Shown: positions 1-10,345 of the stretch, piece by piece
Layout of the letters: each line of letters opens with the position of its first letter
Numbering within the stretch: position 1 is the stretch's first letter
Assembly (NCBI GenBank): GCA_014650475.1
Contig: BMVA01000022.1
Coordinates: forward strand, 1-64,000
Direction: 5' to 3'
DNA length: 64,000 bases
From: Streptomyces albogriseolus
GTDB taxonomy: Bacteria; Actinomycetota; Actinomycetes; Streptomycetales; Streptomycetaceae
The notes under the pieces: generated by a model
What the model was told of the DNA's origin: nothing
The model's database searches: none
What the model saw: the letters and a program-made list of their open reading frames with translations, nothing else
Made by a program: the position numbers and the translations under genes

Positions 1-190
1 AGGAATAGTCCCGACGTTCACAGCGTCCTCGCTGTGTTTTCTTCAAAGGAACCTCGACCATCCGAGATTGGATGGACGGGGTATCAACATATCTGGCGTT
101 GACTTTTGGCACGCTGTTGAGTTCTCAAGGAACGGACGCTTCCTTTGTACTCACCCTCTCGGGCTTTCCTCCGGGCGCTTCCCTTCGGTC
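1..190 (-). promoter_or_regulatory. rRNA operon leader, upstream of a 16S gene outside the window
   Basis: Read on the minus strand, this is the non-coding leader that precedes 16S rRNA in Streptomyces. It has a boxA-type antitermination segment (TTGAGAACTCAACAGCGTG, complement of 110-128) and two short hairpins that could serve RNA processing: CCATCC/GGATGG at 58-75 and CACAGCG/CGCTGTG at 19-36. The 16S gene would begin to the left of base 1. No open frame here looks coding. The identification rests on recognising the leader sequence, since the rRNA itself is not visible. Confidence 0.72.
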
Positions 191-197
191 TTGCGTT

Positions 198-292
198 TCC
201 GACTCTATCAGATCTTTCCGATCCGATTTCCTCGGTGCTTTCCAGGTCGACGCTTTCGCGCTTTCCTTTCCGGCGGATCCGACTTTATCAGA
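198..292 (-). promoter_or_regulatory. duplicated rrn core promoter elements
   Basis: The 15-base minus-strand element TCTGATAAAGTCGGA (complement of 278-292) recurs with one change as TCTGATAGAGTCGGA (complement of 198-212), exactly 80 bases downstream. Each carries a good -10 (TAAAGT, TAGAGT) without a clear -35, as I recall for downstream rrn promoters in Streptomyces. They would add start points for the same leader. Confidence 0.5.
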
Positions 293-427
293 AGTTTCGA
301 GGCGGATTGACCGGCCTTGATTTCCGATTTATCGGGGGTGCTTCCGCGGGATCTGCGTCCCGGCGGGAAGCCAGTAGATGTTCACCGTCGCCCTCAGGGT
401 CAGACCCCATCTCCAGGCAACTGTTCT

Positions 428-456
428 AATCTACCTCCCCACCGCCACCGCGTCAA
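428..456 (-). promoter_or_regulatory. rRNA operon upstream promoter (-35/-10)
   Basis: On the minus strand TTGACG (451-456) is followed after 17 bases by TAGATT (428-433), a near-consensus housekeeping promoter pointing toward the rRNA leader. A weaker second match, CTGACC (398-403), 17 bases, CATCTA (375-380), lies downstream. Several tandem promoters in front of rrn operons are normal in Streptomyces. Confidence 0.65.
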
Positions 457-509
457 CGGCTCCTGTGGGGCGAAGAGGACACTAGCAGCTCACCGGGGCC
501 GGTCGCACA

Positions 510-1517
510 TCAGGCGGCCGTGGGCACGTCGGCGCTTCGCTCGGACGCCTCCAGATCCCCGGTGGCGCCGGCCCGGGCGGCGCGTCCGCCCAGGACGTAG
601 ACGTACGCCAGGAAGGCCAGCTCCGCGACGACGCCGATGGTGATCCGGGCCCAGGTGGGCAGGCCCGACGGGGTGACGAAGCCTTCGATGGCGCCGGAGA
701 CGAAGAGGACGAGGGCGAGGCCGATCGCCATGGCGAGGGCGGCCCGGCCCTCCTCGGCGAGTGCGGTGCGGCGGGTGCGTGGCCCCGGGTCGATGACGGT
801 CCAGCCGAGTCGCAGTCCCGTGCCGGCGGCGACGAAGACCGCGGTGAGCTCCAGCAGGCCGTGCGGGAGGACCAGCCCGAGGAAGGTGTCCAGGCGTCCG
901 GCGGACGACATCAGACCGAAGCCGACGCCCAGGTTGAGCATGTTCTGGAAGAGGATCCACAGGACCGGCAGGCCGAGGAAGACCCCGAGGATGAGGCACA
1001 GGGCGGCGGCCCACGCGTTGTTCGTCCACACCTGGGCGGCGAACGAGGTCGCCGGGTTGCTCGAGTAGTACGTCTCGTACTGGCCGCCGGGACGGGTCAT
1101 CTCGCGCAGCTCCGCGGGCGCCGCTATGGAGGCCTGGACCTCGGGGTGGGTGCCTATCCACCAGCCGAGCAGCGCGGCCACGGCCGTGGAGATCAGCGCC
1201 GTCGGCACCCACCAGTGACGCGCGCGGTAGACGGCCGCGGGGAAGCCGTGGGCCAGAAACCGCGTGACGTCGCGCCAGGACGCCCGGCGGGTGCCCGTCA
1301 CCGCGCTCCGCGCGCGGGCGACCAGCTGGGTGAGCCGGCCGGTGAGCTGGGGGTCGGGGGCGGCCGACTGGATCAGTGAGAGGTGGGTCGCGGCGCGCTG
1401 GTAGAGGGTGACGAGTTCGTCGGCCTCCGCGCCGGTGAGCCGGCGGCGTCTCCCGAGCAGGGCGTCGAGGCGGTCCCACTCCGCACGATGGGCGGAGACG
1501 AAGACGTCGAGGTCCAT
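510..1517 (-). CDS. SpoIIM-family membrane protein (stage II sporulation protein M-like)
   Basis: 335-residue multi-pass membrane protein. A soluble N-terminal segment begins MDLDVFVSAHRAEWDRLDALL and several hydrophobic helices follow from about residue 95 to the end, in the pattern of the actinobacterial SpoIIM/DUF95 family. The start is the ATG at 1517, where the homologous part begins; the open frame runs further upstream but reads as low-complexity Arg/Pro/Gln. It is divergent from an RDD-domain gene 126 bases away. The same pair occurs in other actinobacteria, including mycobacteria next to moxR/DUF58 genes (from memory). A role in membrane or envelope function is likely, but the molecular activity is unknown. 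Confidence 0.8.
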   Translation of the reverse strand: MDLDVFVSAHRAEWDRLDALLGRRRRLTGAEADELVTLYQRAATHLSLIQSAAPDPQLTGRLTQLVARARSAVTGTRRASWRDVTRFLAHGFPAAVYRARHWWVPTALISTAVAALLGWWIGTHPEVQASIAAPAELREMTRPGGQYETYYSSNPATSFAAQVWTNNAWAAALCLILGVFLGLPVLWILFQNMLNLGVGFGLMSSAGRLDTFLGLVLPHGLLELTAVFVAAGTGLRLGWTVIDPGPRTRRTALAEEGRAALAMAIGLALVLFVSGAIEGFVTPSGLPTWARITIGVVAELAFLAYVYVLGGRAARAGATGDLEASERSADVPTAA

Positions 1518-1643
1518 CGGTGTGCCTGCTCCTCGGCTGTTCGTCGGCGGGTGCGCTGTCCGGCTGCTCGTACTGCGGTGCGATGCGCCCTCAGCTTGGC
1601 AGACTGGCGGTGTTCGGGGCAGACCCAGGGAAGGGCGGCGGGC

Positions 1644-2567
1644 GTGAGTGAGCTGGTGACGGGCGAGGCGGTGGCGTTGGAACTGCGCCCCGCGAAGCTG
1701 CCCAGCAGGGGGCTGGCCGTGCTGCTGGACCTGGCGGCGGCCGTGACCGTCTACATCCTGGTGACCCTCGGTCTGGTGGCGGCGACCGCCTCGCTGGACG
1801 AGGCGGCGCGGACGGCGGTGTCCATCGCGACGTTCGTCCTGGTGCTGGTGGGCGGGCCGATCCTGGTGGAGACGCTGACCCACGGGCGGTCGCTCGGGAA
1901 GCTGGCGTGCGGGCTGCGGGTGGTACGGGACGACGGCGGACCGATCCGGTTCCGGCACGCGCTGGTCCGGGGGCTGCTCGGGGTGATCGAGATCCTGATG
2001 ACGTTCGGCGTCGTGGCCTGCGTCGCCTCCCTTGTGTCGGCGCGCGGCCGGCGGCTGGGGGACGTGTTCGCGGGGACGCTGGTCGTGCGGGAGCGGGTGC
2101 CGGCCGGCGGGCAGGGCGGTTTCGTGCCGCCGCCTCCGCCGTGGCTGGCGGGACGTTTCTCCGGGCTCGATCTGTCGGCGGTGCCCGACGGTCTGTGGCT
2201 CGCCGTCCGTCAGTACCTGACGCGGATGCGGCAGCTCGATCCGCAGGTCGGCTGGTCGATGGCGGAGCGGCTGGCGTCGGACGTGGCCGGGCGCACCGGG
2301 GCGCCGGTGCCTCCAGGGGTGCCGCCCGCGATGTATCTGGCGGCGGTGCTGCAGGAACGGCAGGCGCGGGAGGCGCAGCGGACGTTCGGCGGTGGAGGCG
2401 CCCCGGCTGCTCCCGCTCCCAGCGGTGCGGGTGGTCCGGTGCTTGCGCCGCCCGCCGGTCCCGCCGCCGTGCCTCCGGCGGCACCGCCGGCGGTTCCCCC
2501 GGTCGCGCCGACGAGCGGTGGCGCGTCCGCCGAGCGGCCCGCGACGGGCTTCGTGCCGCCCGCCTGA
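1644..2567 (+). CDS. RDD-family membrane protein
   Basis: 307 residues. The RDD domain covers roughly residues 15-150, with the conserved Arg in the LPSRGLAVLLDL stretch (R22, D29), two to three membrane helices and the typical RSLGKLACGLRVV segment after the second helix. A long Pro/Ala/Gly-rich C-terminal tail (about residues 240-307) is probably disordered. The GTG at 1644 is preceded by a purine-rich AAGGGCGG. RDD proteins are small membrane proteins; some have been linked to ion or osmotic homeostasis, but this member's substrate cannot be read from sequence. It is divergent from the SpoIIM-like gene and convergent with the small unknown protein that follows. Confidence 0.82.
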   Translation: MSELVTGEAVALELRPAKLPSRGLAVLLDLAAAVTVYILVTLGLVAATASLDEAARTAVSIATFVLVLVGGPILVETLTHGRSLGKLACGLRVVRDDGGPIRFRHALVRGLLGVIEILMTFGVVACVASLVSARGRRLGDVFAGTLVVRERVPAGGQGGFVPPPPPWLAGRFSGLDLSAVPDGLWLAVRQYLTRMRQLDPQVGWSMAERLASDVAGRTGAPVPPGVPPAMYLAAVLQERQAREAQRTFGGGGAPAAPAPSGAGGPVLAPPAGPAAVPPAAPPAVPPVAPTSGGASAERPATGFVPPA

Positions 2568-2586
2568 CCGCCGGAGCGGCGCTGCC

Positions 2587-3201
2587 TCAGCCGAGGTCCG
2601 ACGGCGGTGAGTCCAGGTCCTCCAGCTCGACGCCGGGCGCGGAGAGGACGACGTCGCCGGCCAGGTGCACGGTGTGCTGTTCGCCCGTGTCCAGGGCCGT
2701 GACCTGGTACGCGTCCACGATCAGGGGCCCGTTGTCAGTGGGGTGTGTTTCTCTGTCGACCAGCGCCCAGGACTGGTCCACGGTGCGGGGGGCGAGGACC
2801 GGGTCGGTGAAGGCGACGAGGCGTACGCGGGTGGCCGCGGCGGAGGGGGTGAGGCGCAGGAGACGGGCGGTGGCGACGAGGAAGGCCGGGGACGAGCCGG
2901 TGAAGGCCTGGGCGCGCACATTGCCTTCGGTGGCGTGGGTCCCGGTGGGGTCGGTGCGGACCCAGGTGACGCCGTCGAGGGCGGCGCCGCGGACCTGCCA
3001 GCTCCCGGCGTGCAGTTCCAGGCGGAGGGGGCGGCCGAGGGCGTCGAGGGTGAGATCGACCGAGCCCAGGTGATCGCCGTCGGGCGCGGTGAGCTGGGAG
3101 ACGTAGCGCCAGCCGGAGGGGCCTGGGGCGCACTGGAAGTGTTCGTCCGCGAGGGGGGTGTGATCGTGCGGATCGTGGAGCGCATAGCGGCCGCGGGGCA
3201 T
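2587..3201 (-). CDS. conserved hypothetical protein
   Basis: 204 residues from the ATG at 3201 (MPRGRYALHDPHDHTPL). No signal peptide or membrane segment is visible. The composition is that of a soluble beta-rich protein: alternating hydrophobic/polar strands, an internal GSVDLTLDALGRPLRLEL segment and an acidic C-terminus. I do not recognise a family or a catalytic motif. It lies downstream of ahcY on the same strand but behind a strong terminator, so it probably has its own promoter. GTG or ATG codons further upstream could extend it by about 15 residues. Confidence 0.6.
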   Translation of the reverse strand: MPRGRYALHDPHDHTPLADEHFQCAPGPSGWRYVSQLTAPDGDHLGSVDLTLDALGRPLRLELHAGSWQVRGAALDGVTWVRTDPTGTHATEGNVRAQAFTGSSPAFLVATARLLRLTPSAAATRVRLVAFTDPVLAPRTVDQSWALVDRETHPTDNGPLIVDAYQVTALDTGEQHTVHLAGDVVLSAPGVELEDLDSPPSDLG

Positions 3202-3249
3202 GGGGGTCCTGGGTCGTGAGGGCTGGGCCGGTCGCCGGTCCGACAACGG

Positions 3250-3284
3250 GGCAGGCCCCCGGCACGGGGGTGCGGGGGCCTGCC
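3250..3284 (-). terminator. terminator downstream of ahcY
   Basis: Perfect 11-bp stem GGCAGGCCCCC / GGGGGCCTGCC (3250-3260 with 3274-3284) around a 13-base loop, 33 bases after the ahcY stop. There is no U-tract, as is usual in Streptomyces. Confidence 0.65.
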
Positions 3285-3316
3285 TCGGGGCTCGGGCTCG
3301 GTGAGGAGCGGCCGGC

Positions 3317-4774
<1,458 letters not shown>

Positions 4775-5074
4775 TACGGGCTGCTCCTCGGGTTGGGTCG
4801 AGGTGGGTACGGCTGGTCTGCGCGGCGGCGGACACAGGGGTGCCCGAGGAGGACACAGGCATGCCCGCGTACGCGCAGCGCAGTCCGTCGGAGGCCCTCT
4901 CTCCCTCGGCCGGTCCCCGATGGGACCGCCCGACCGCCATCAGCAGCGACGTCTGGCTCCGTCCCAAGCTACACCGACCCGCCCGGCGGTCCCCAGTCCG
5001 GCCGCGAACACATCAGGCCGTTCTGGGGCCGCGGTGCGGTCCCGGAACGGCCTGACGGCGTCGGTCGGGGAGGG
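4775..5074. other. 300-base gap upstream of ahcY
   Basis: Non-coding leader and promoter region of ahcY, between it and the CDF gene. It contains a GGTCCC/GGGACC hairpin (around 4914-4929) and a weak TAGCTT -10-like box, read on the minus strand near 4970. I could not assign a riboswitch or a firm promoter. Confidence 0.4.
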
Positions 5075-6055
5075 TCAGTGCCCTGCGTCCGGCTGGGTGG
5101 GGCCGCCGGGCGCGGCCTCGGGGTCGGGGCCCTTGGCGGCCTCGGCCTCGCTGTAGATGTCGGGCTCGAGGTAGATCACCCGGGCGATCGGCACGGCGTC
5201 GCGGATGCGGGCCTCGGCGGCGTCGATGGCGGCGGCGATCTCCGCGGCGGTCTCGTCGTGCCGGACGGCGATCTTGGCGGCGACCAGCAGCTCCTCCGGG
5301 CCGAGGTGCAGGGTGCGCATGTGGATGATGCGGGTGACGGTGTCGCCGTCGACGACGGCGGCCGCGATCTTGCGGGTCTCCTCGACGCCCGCGGCCTCGC
5401 CCAGCAGCAGCGACTTGGTCTCGGCGGCGAGCACCAGGGCGATCAGGATGAGGAGGATGCCGATGCAGAGGGTGCCGATGCCGTCCCAGACGCTGTCGCC
5501 GGTGGCCAGGGCCATGCCGACACCGCCGAGGGCGAGGATCAGGCCGACGAGCGCGCCGAGGTCCTCCAGGAGGACGACCGGCAGTTCGGGCGCCTTGGCG
5601 TGGCGGACGAACTCCTTCCAGGAGCGGTGCCCGCGCAGGGTGTTGGACTCCTTGATGGCGGTACGGAAGGAGAAGCTCTCGGCGATGATCGCGAAGACCA
5701 GGACGCCGACCGGCCAGTACCAGTGCTCCAGCTCGTGCGGGTGCTTGATCTTCTCGTAGCCCTCGTAGAGGGCGAACATGCCGCCGACCGAGAAGAGCAC
5801 GATGGAGACGAGGAAGGCGTAGATGTAGCGCTCGCGGCCGTAGCCGAAGGGGTGCTCCGGGGTGGCCTTGCGCTGGGCCTTCTTGCCGCCGACGAGCAGC
5901 AGCGCCTGGTTGCCGGAGTCGGCGACCGAGTGCACGGACTCGGCGAGCATCGACGAGGACCCGCTGAAGAGGAACGCCACGAACTTCGCTACCGCGATCG
6001 CGAGGTTGGCGGCGAGTGCCGCCACGATCGCCTTGGTGCCGCCTGACGCGCTCAT
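5075..6055 (-). CDS. cation diffusion facilitator (ZnT9-like CDF transporter)
   Basis: 326 residues with about six membrane helices in the first 220 residues and a cytoplasmic ferredoxin-like domain after that. Helix 2 carries HxxxD (H42, D46 in ESVHSVADSGNQ). The helix-5 site reads LLEDLGALVG instead of HxxxD, which resembles the SLC30A9/ZnT9 branch, so the transported metal and even active transport are uncertain. CDF proteins normally export Zn2+, Fe2+, Co2+ or similar ions in exchange for protons. ATG start with AAAGGA upstream. It sits between manA and ahcY on the same strand; the linkage suggests co-transcription but does not explain the role. Confidence 0.87.
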   Translation of the reverse strand: MSASGGTKAIVAALAANLAIAVAKFVAFLFSGSSSMLAESVHSVADSGNQALLLVGGKKAQRKATPEHPFGYGRERYIYAFLVSIVLFSVGGMFALYEGYEKIKHPHELEHWYWPVGVLVFAIIAESFSFRTAIKESNTLRGHRSWKEFVRHAKAPELPVVLLEDLGALVGLILALGGVGMALATGDSVWDGIGTLCIGILLILIALVLAAETKSLLLGEAAGVEETRKIAAAVVDGDTVTRIIHMRTLHLGPEELLVAAKIAVRHDETAAEIAAAIDAAEARIRDAVPIARVIYLEPDIYSEAEAAKGPDPEAAPGGPTQPDAGH

Positions 6056-6196
6056 GTGTTCGCGTTGTCCTTTCGTACGCCGTGGGGTCCGGGCAGGCGT
6101 GTGCGCCTGCCGCCAGGCCGTTGCCCGTGCTGTGACGGTGGGCCATTGTTGCAGCCCCGCCCGGCGACGGCGCGTCAGGTCCTCGTCATGGCCCGC

Positions 6197-7348
6197 TCAG
6201 AGGACGACGGTGGCCCGGAAGACCGTTCCGGTACCCGAGACCTCGGCCTTCTCACCCGCGGGGACGAACACGGACTGTCCGGGCGTCAGGTCGTGCTCGC
6301 CCGCGCGGACGGCGCCCGCGGTGCACAGCAGGATCTGCGGGGCGTCCAGGGTGAGGTCGTGGGCGGGGGCGCTTTCGGGGAGGACGTAGCGGGAGAGCCG
6401 GAACTCGTCGGTGGGGGTCTCGTAGACCTCCTCGTCGTCCGGGCCGGCCTCCGGGCGGAGCACGCCGGGGTCGGCGGCCTCGAAGCGGACGATGCGCAGC
6501 AGTTCGGGGACGTCGACGTGCTTGGGGGTGAGGCCGCAGCGCAGGACGTTGTCGGAGTTGGCCATGATCTCGACGCCGAGGCCGTCGAGGTAGGCGTGCG
6601 GGACGCCGGCGCCGAGATAGAGGGCCTCGCCGGGCTGAAGCCGGACGTGGTTGAGGAGCATCGCGGCGATGACGCCGGGGTCGCCCGGGTAGTGGTGGGC
6701 GATGCCGGCGTAGGGGGCGTAGTCGCCGCCGAGGCGGTCGCAGGCGGCGGCCGTCTCCGTGACGGTGTGGGCCGTCTCGTCCGGGTCGGCGGTGAGCACG
6801 GCGGTGAGCACCTCGCGCAACGCCGCCTCCTCGGGGTGGGCGTGCAGCAGGTCGACGTACGGCTTGAGGGAGTCCACGCCGAGGCCGTCGAGGAGTTCGG
6901 CGGCGCGCAGCGGGTCGCGGAAGCCGCACAGGCCGTCGAACTCGGTGAGGGCGCAGATCAGTTCGGGCTTGTGGTTGGCGTCCTTGTAGGTGCGGTGCGG
7001 GGCGGTGACGGGGACGCCGCGGCGCTCCTCGTCCTCGTAGCCCGCCTGCGCCTGGGCCCGGTCGGGATGGACCTGGAGGGACAGCGGGGAGCCGGCGGCG
7101 AGAAGCTTGAGCAGGAACGGCAGGCGGGGCCCGAACTTGGCGACCGCGGCGGCGCCGAGTTCGCGCTCCGGGTCGGCGTCGATGACCTCGGCGAGGGTGC
7201 CCCGGCCGGTGCGCGAGGGCGCGCCGGGGTGGGCGCCCATCCACATCTCCGCCTGCGGTTCGCCGGTCGGTTCGGCGCCGAGCAGCCGCGGGATGGCGGT
7301 GGTGGAGCCCCAGGCGTAGGGGCGGACGGTGTTGTCGAGGCGGTCCAT
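6197..7348 (-). CDS. manA: mannose-6-phosphate isomerase, class I
   Basis: 383 residues, type I phosphomannose isomerase with a cupin fold. It interconverts fructose-6-phosphate and mannose-6-phosphate, the entry to mannose-1-phosphate and GDP-mannose. The zinc ligands are recognisable: Q92 and H94 in SLQVHP, E129 in HKPELICAL and H251 in AGVPHAYL. I took the ATG at 7348 (MDRLDNTVRPYAWGS) because the conserved N-terminus begins there; a GTG at 7360 would add four residues. It follows the SIS-domain gene and manB on the same strand, giving a mannose-phosphate operon, with the guanylyltransferase encoded separately at 23.7-24.8 kb. Confidence 0.93.
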   Translation of the reverse strand: MDRLDNTVRPYAWGSTTAIPRLLGAEPTGEPQAEMWMGAHPGAPSRTGRGTLAEVIDADPERELGAAAVAKFGPRLPFLLKLLAAGSPLSLQVHPDRAQAQAGYEDEERRGVPVTAPHRTYKDANHKPELICALTEFDGLCGFRDPLRAAELLDGLGVDSLKPYVDLLHAHPEEAALREVLTAVLTADPDETAHTVTETAAACDRLGGDYAPYAGIAHHYPGDPGVIAAMLLNHVRLQPGEALYLGAGVPHAYLDGLGVEIMANSDNVLRCGLTPKHVDVPELLRIVRFEAADPGVLRPEAGPDDEEVYETPTDEFRLSRYVLPESAPAHDLTLDAPQILLCTAGAVRAGEHDLTPGQSVFVPAGEKAEVSGTGTVFRATVVL

Positions 7349-7427
7349 GGGGCTCTTCACGTTCCTTCTGCCGTTCTCGTGCCTGCGCGCCGGGCCGGGC
7401 CCCGCGCAGGTCAGGGGGGATGGAGCA

Positions 7428-8558
7428 TCATCGGGGTGCCGAGGCGAGCGCCAGGTAAACGGCGGCGAAATCGGTGACGGCGATCAGTTCCGCGAGGGTC
7501 TCCAGTTCGCCGCCCTCCTCGGGTTCCAGCTCGCTGATCGGCGTGTCGTGGGTGAGGGCCAGCTCGCGGGCGGCGGGGGCGGCGGTGAGGCCGCCGAGGG
7601 GCCGGTCACGGAGCAGTACCACGCGCGCGTGCAGGGCGGGCGCCTCCTCCACGCGGTCGCGGAAGAAGTCGTCCGGGTCGGCGCTGGCGGCGAGCGGTCC
7701 CGCGAGCAGGGCGCTGTGCGCGGCGAGGGCCTCGGGCAGTTCGGCGACGACAGCGGGGGTGCCGGACAGTTCGGCGAGCGCGGCGGCGAAGCGCCGGCCC
7801 GCCGGTCCGGCCGAGACGCCCTCCGTCCACACGATGGGCAGCGCGTCGGCGAGTTCGGCGGCGAGGGTCTTGGCCCCGTTGCTGTACGTGGCGACGGCGG
7901 GCCCGCAGCGTTCGGCGACGGCGTCGAGGCGGTCGGCGACCTTCTGCAGGGCGTCCGGCGGGGCGGTGAGCAGGCCGGTGCGGTCCAGCAGGGCGAGGAG
8001 CGGGGTGAGCAGCGCCCACAGCACGCCGGGCGCGGAGGCGGCGAGGGGTTCGTCGTGGTCGTAGGGCGCGGTGGCCACGGGGACGAACAGGCCGCGGCTG
8101 CCGGAGACGGCCTCGGCGAGCGGGGTGCCGGCGGGGGCGACGGCGGCGACGGTGAGGCCGCGGCGGTAGGCCTGCTCGGAGAGCAGGGACAGGCCCGGTT
8201 CGGTGCCGTCCGGGGTGGCGATCAGCAGCAGGTCCACGGACCCGGCCCAGCCCGGCAGTTCCCAGCGCAGGGCGCCCGCGGCGGGCGCGACGCCGGTGGG
8301 GGCGAGGCGGGTGACGGGGCTGCCGGCGCCGGCCAGGGTGCCGAGCAGGTCGGCGGTCTGGGTGGCGGCGGCGCCGGGCCCTGCGATGAGCACGGCGCGG
8401 GGGCGGCCGTCGGGCTTCAGGTCGCCCACCCCCGCCTCGGCGGCGTGCCGTGCCGCGGTGCGGACGCGGGCGCCGGCCTCGGCGGCGCCGCGGAGCAGGG
8501 CGCGGTGGTCGGCCTCGGCGAGGCCCTCCGGTGAGTCGAGCAGCGATTCGTCGAGCAT
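7428..8558 (-). CDS. SIS-domain sugar-phosphate protein
   Basis: 376 residues, soluble. It resembles the SIS (sugar isomerase) proteins found between manA and manB in actinobacteria (the Rv3256c type, from memory). A first SIS lobe, about residues 50-180, contains AVLIAGPGAAATQTADLLG and LLLIATPDGTEPG; the second lobe, 200-370, has YSNGAKTLAAELADALPIVW. Bifunctional phosphoglucose/phosphomannose isomerases are the nearest enzyme relatives. The lobes here are diverged and I cannot point to the catalytic Glu/His pair, so sugar-phosphate binding is safer than isomerase activity. It is tightly packed with the Trm112-like gene upstream (64 bases). Confidence 0.75.
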   Translation of the reverse strand: MLDESLLDSPEGLAEADHRALLRGAAEAGARVRTAARHAAEAGVGDLKPDGRPRAVLIAGPGAAATQTADLLGTLAGAGSPVTRLAPTGVAPAAGALRWELPGWAGSVDLLLIATPDGTEPGLSLLSEQAYRRGLTVAAVAPAGTPLAEAVSGSRGLFVPVATAPYDHDEPLAASAPGVLWALLTPLLALLDRTGLLTAPPDALQKVADRLDAVAERCGPAVATYSNGAKTLAAELADALPIVWTEGVSAGPAGRRFAAALAELSGTPAVVAELPEALAAHSALLAGPLAASADPDDFFRDRVEEAPALHARVVLLRDRPLGGLTAAPAARELALTHDTPISELEPEEGGELETLAELIAVTDFAAVYLALASAPR

Positions 8559-8622
8559 GGGCGACTGGCTCCGATCGGCGGGGCGTCGGCGGTACGCGGG
8601 GGCTCCTGGCGCGCGGCTGCGG

Positions 8623-8793
8623 CTACTCCGGGCGGCGGGCCTCGTCGACGAGGAGGACGGGGATGCCGTCGCGGACCGGGTAGGCGAGTCCGCAGTCCTG
8701 GCCGGTGCAGACCAGCTCCGTGTCCCGCTCCTCGAGGGGGGAGTGGCAGGCCGGGCAGGCCAGGATCTCCAGGAGGCCGGCTTCGAGAGGCAT
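8623..8793 (-). CDS. Trm112-family small zinc-binding protein
   Basis: 56-residue protein ([20 protein letters not shown]... ending DEARRPE) with four cysteines spaced CPAC near residue 13 and two more at about 29 and 34, then the family ending [16 protein letters not shown]. In eukaryotes and archaea Trm112 is a zinc-ribbon partner that activates methyltransferases; bacterial members (the YcaR type) are often small stand-alone proteins next to unrelated genes. The ATG at 8793 and TAG at 8623 define it. It lies between manB and the SIS gene on the same strand. No methyltransferase partner is adjacent. Confidence 0.85.
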   Translation of the reverse strand: MPLEAGLLEILACPACHSPLEERDTELVCTGQDCGLAYPVRDGIPVLLVDEARRPE

Positions 8794-8908
8794 GAGGGTC
8801 CCTTCGCTGGTGGATGTGCTGGTCAGGGTACCGCCGGTGGGGGCCGTGCGGCGGGTCCGGGGCGGTCCGCGCGGGGGCCCGCCGCCCCGGTCGCCGGGGG
8901 CTCGGCGA

Positions 8909-10273
8909 CTACTGCCTGATCAGGGCGAGGGCCTCGTCGCGGATCCGGATCATGGTGGTCTCGTCCCGGGCCTCGGCGTTCAGCCGCAGCAGCGGTTCGG
9001 TGTTGCTGGGGCGGACGTTGAACCACCAGTCGGCGGCGGAGACGGTGAGGCCGTCGAGGTCGTCGAGGGTGACGCCCTCACGGCCCTCGTAGGCGGCGCG
9101 GATCGCGGCGAGGCGGGCGGCCTGGTCGTCGACGGTGGAGTTGATCTCGCCGGAGCCGGCGTAGCGGTCGTACTGGTCGACGAGCGCGGACAGGGTGCCC
9201 TGCTGCTCGCCGAGCGCGGCGAGGACGTGCAGGGCGGCCAGCATGCCGGTGTCGGCGTTCCAGAAGTCGCGGAAGTAGTAGTGGGCGGAGTGCTCCCCGC
9301 CGAAGATCGCGCCGGTCCTGGCCATCTCCGCCTTGATGAAGGAGTGGCCCACGCGGGTGCGTTCGGGGGTGCCGCCGTTCTCCCGGACGACCTCGGCCAC
9401 GGACCGGGAGGTGATCAGGTTGTGGATGACGGTGCCCTTGCCGCCGTTGCGCGCGAGTTCGCGGGAGGCGACCAGGGCGGTGATGGCGGAGGGGGAGACC
9501 GGTTCGCCGCGCTCGTCGACGACGAAGCAGCGGTCGGCGTCGCCGTCGAAGGCGAGACCGAGGTCGGCGCCCTCCTCGCGGACCCGCTTGCGCAGGTCGA
9601 CGAGGTTGGCCGGGTCGAGCGGGTTGGCCTCGTGGTTGGGGAAGGTGCCGTCGAGTTCGAAGTACATCGGGACGAGCGTGAGCGGCAGTCCGGCGAGGAC
9701 GGTCGGGACGGTGTGGCCGCCCATGCCGTTGCCCGCGTCGACGACGGCCTTCAGCGGGCGGATGCCGGTGAGGTCGACGAGCGAGCGCAGGTGGGCCGCG
9801 TAGTCCTCGAGGGTGTCGCGGCGGGTGACCGTCCCGGTGGCGGCGGCCGGTTCCGGCGCGCCCGTGTCGCTCCACTTCTCGACGAGGGCGCGGATGTCGG
9901 CGAGCCCGGTGTCCTGGCCGACCGGGGCGGCGCCGGCGCGGCACAGCTTGATGCCGTTGTACCGCGCCGGGTTGTGCGAGGCGGTGAACATCGCGCCCGG
10001 CAGGTCCAGCGCGCCCGAGGCGTAGTAGAGCTGGTCGGTGGAGCACAGGCCGATCTCGGTGACGTCGGCACCTTGGCCGGCCGCGCCACGGGCGAAGGCG
10101 GCGGACAGGCCCGGCGACGAGGGGCGCATGTCGTGGCCGGTGACGACGGCGGTCGCGGCGGTCACCCGGACGAAAGCGGCCCCGAAGAGCTCGGCGAGCG
10201 CCTCGTCCCACTGGTCGGGGACGACCCCGCGCACGTCGTACGCCTTCACGATCTGCGAGAGATCAGCAGCCAC
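8909..10273 (-). CDS. manB: phosphomannomutase / phosphoglucomutase
   Basis: 454 residues, alpha-D-phosphohexomutase superfamily with all four domains. It interconverts mannose-6-P and mannose-1-P and probably also the glucose phosphates. The phospho-serine loop is TASHNP (S99), the Mg-binding loop is DGDADR (243-248), and a C-terminal phosphate-binding loop reads [11 protein letters not shown] near residue 425. GTG start at 10273 behind GGAAGG. It heads the leftward group manB - Trm112-like - SIS - manA - CDF - ahcY. Its product feeds the guanylyltransferase at 23.7 kb. Confidence 0.94.
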   Translation of the reverse strand: MAADLSQIVKAYDVRGVVPDQWDEALAELFGAAFVRVTAATAVVTGHDMRPSSPGLSAAFARGAAGQGADVTEIGLCSTDQLYYASGALDLPGAMFTASHNPARYNGIKLCRAGAAPVGQDTGLADIRALVEKWSDTGAPEPAAATGTVTRRDTLEDYAAHLRSLVDLTGIRPLKAVVDAGNGMGGHTVPTVLAGLPLTLVPMYFELDGTFPNHEANPLDPANLVDLRKRVREEGADLGLAFDGDADRCFVVDERGEPVSPSAITALVASRELARNGGKGTVIHNLITSRSVAEVVRENGGTPERTRVGHSFIKAEMARTGAIFGGEHSAHYYFRDFWNADTGMLAALHVLAALGEQQGTLSALVDQYDRYAGSGEINSTVDDQAARLAAIRAAYEGREGVTLDDLDGLTVSAADWWFNVRPSNTEPLLRLNAEARDETTMIRIRDEALALIRQ

Positions 10274-10345
10274 GGCCAGCCCTTCCGGAAGTCCTGTCGG
10301 TCACCACAAACTACCCGTAGCGTCCGGCATGACCGTCGCGGAGGT

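Noticed and set aside
4775-5074. SAH riboswitch upstream of ahcY
   Set aside because: I looked for its conserved helices on the minus strand. Only a generic GGTCCC/GGGACC hairpin is present.
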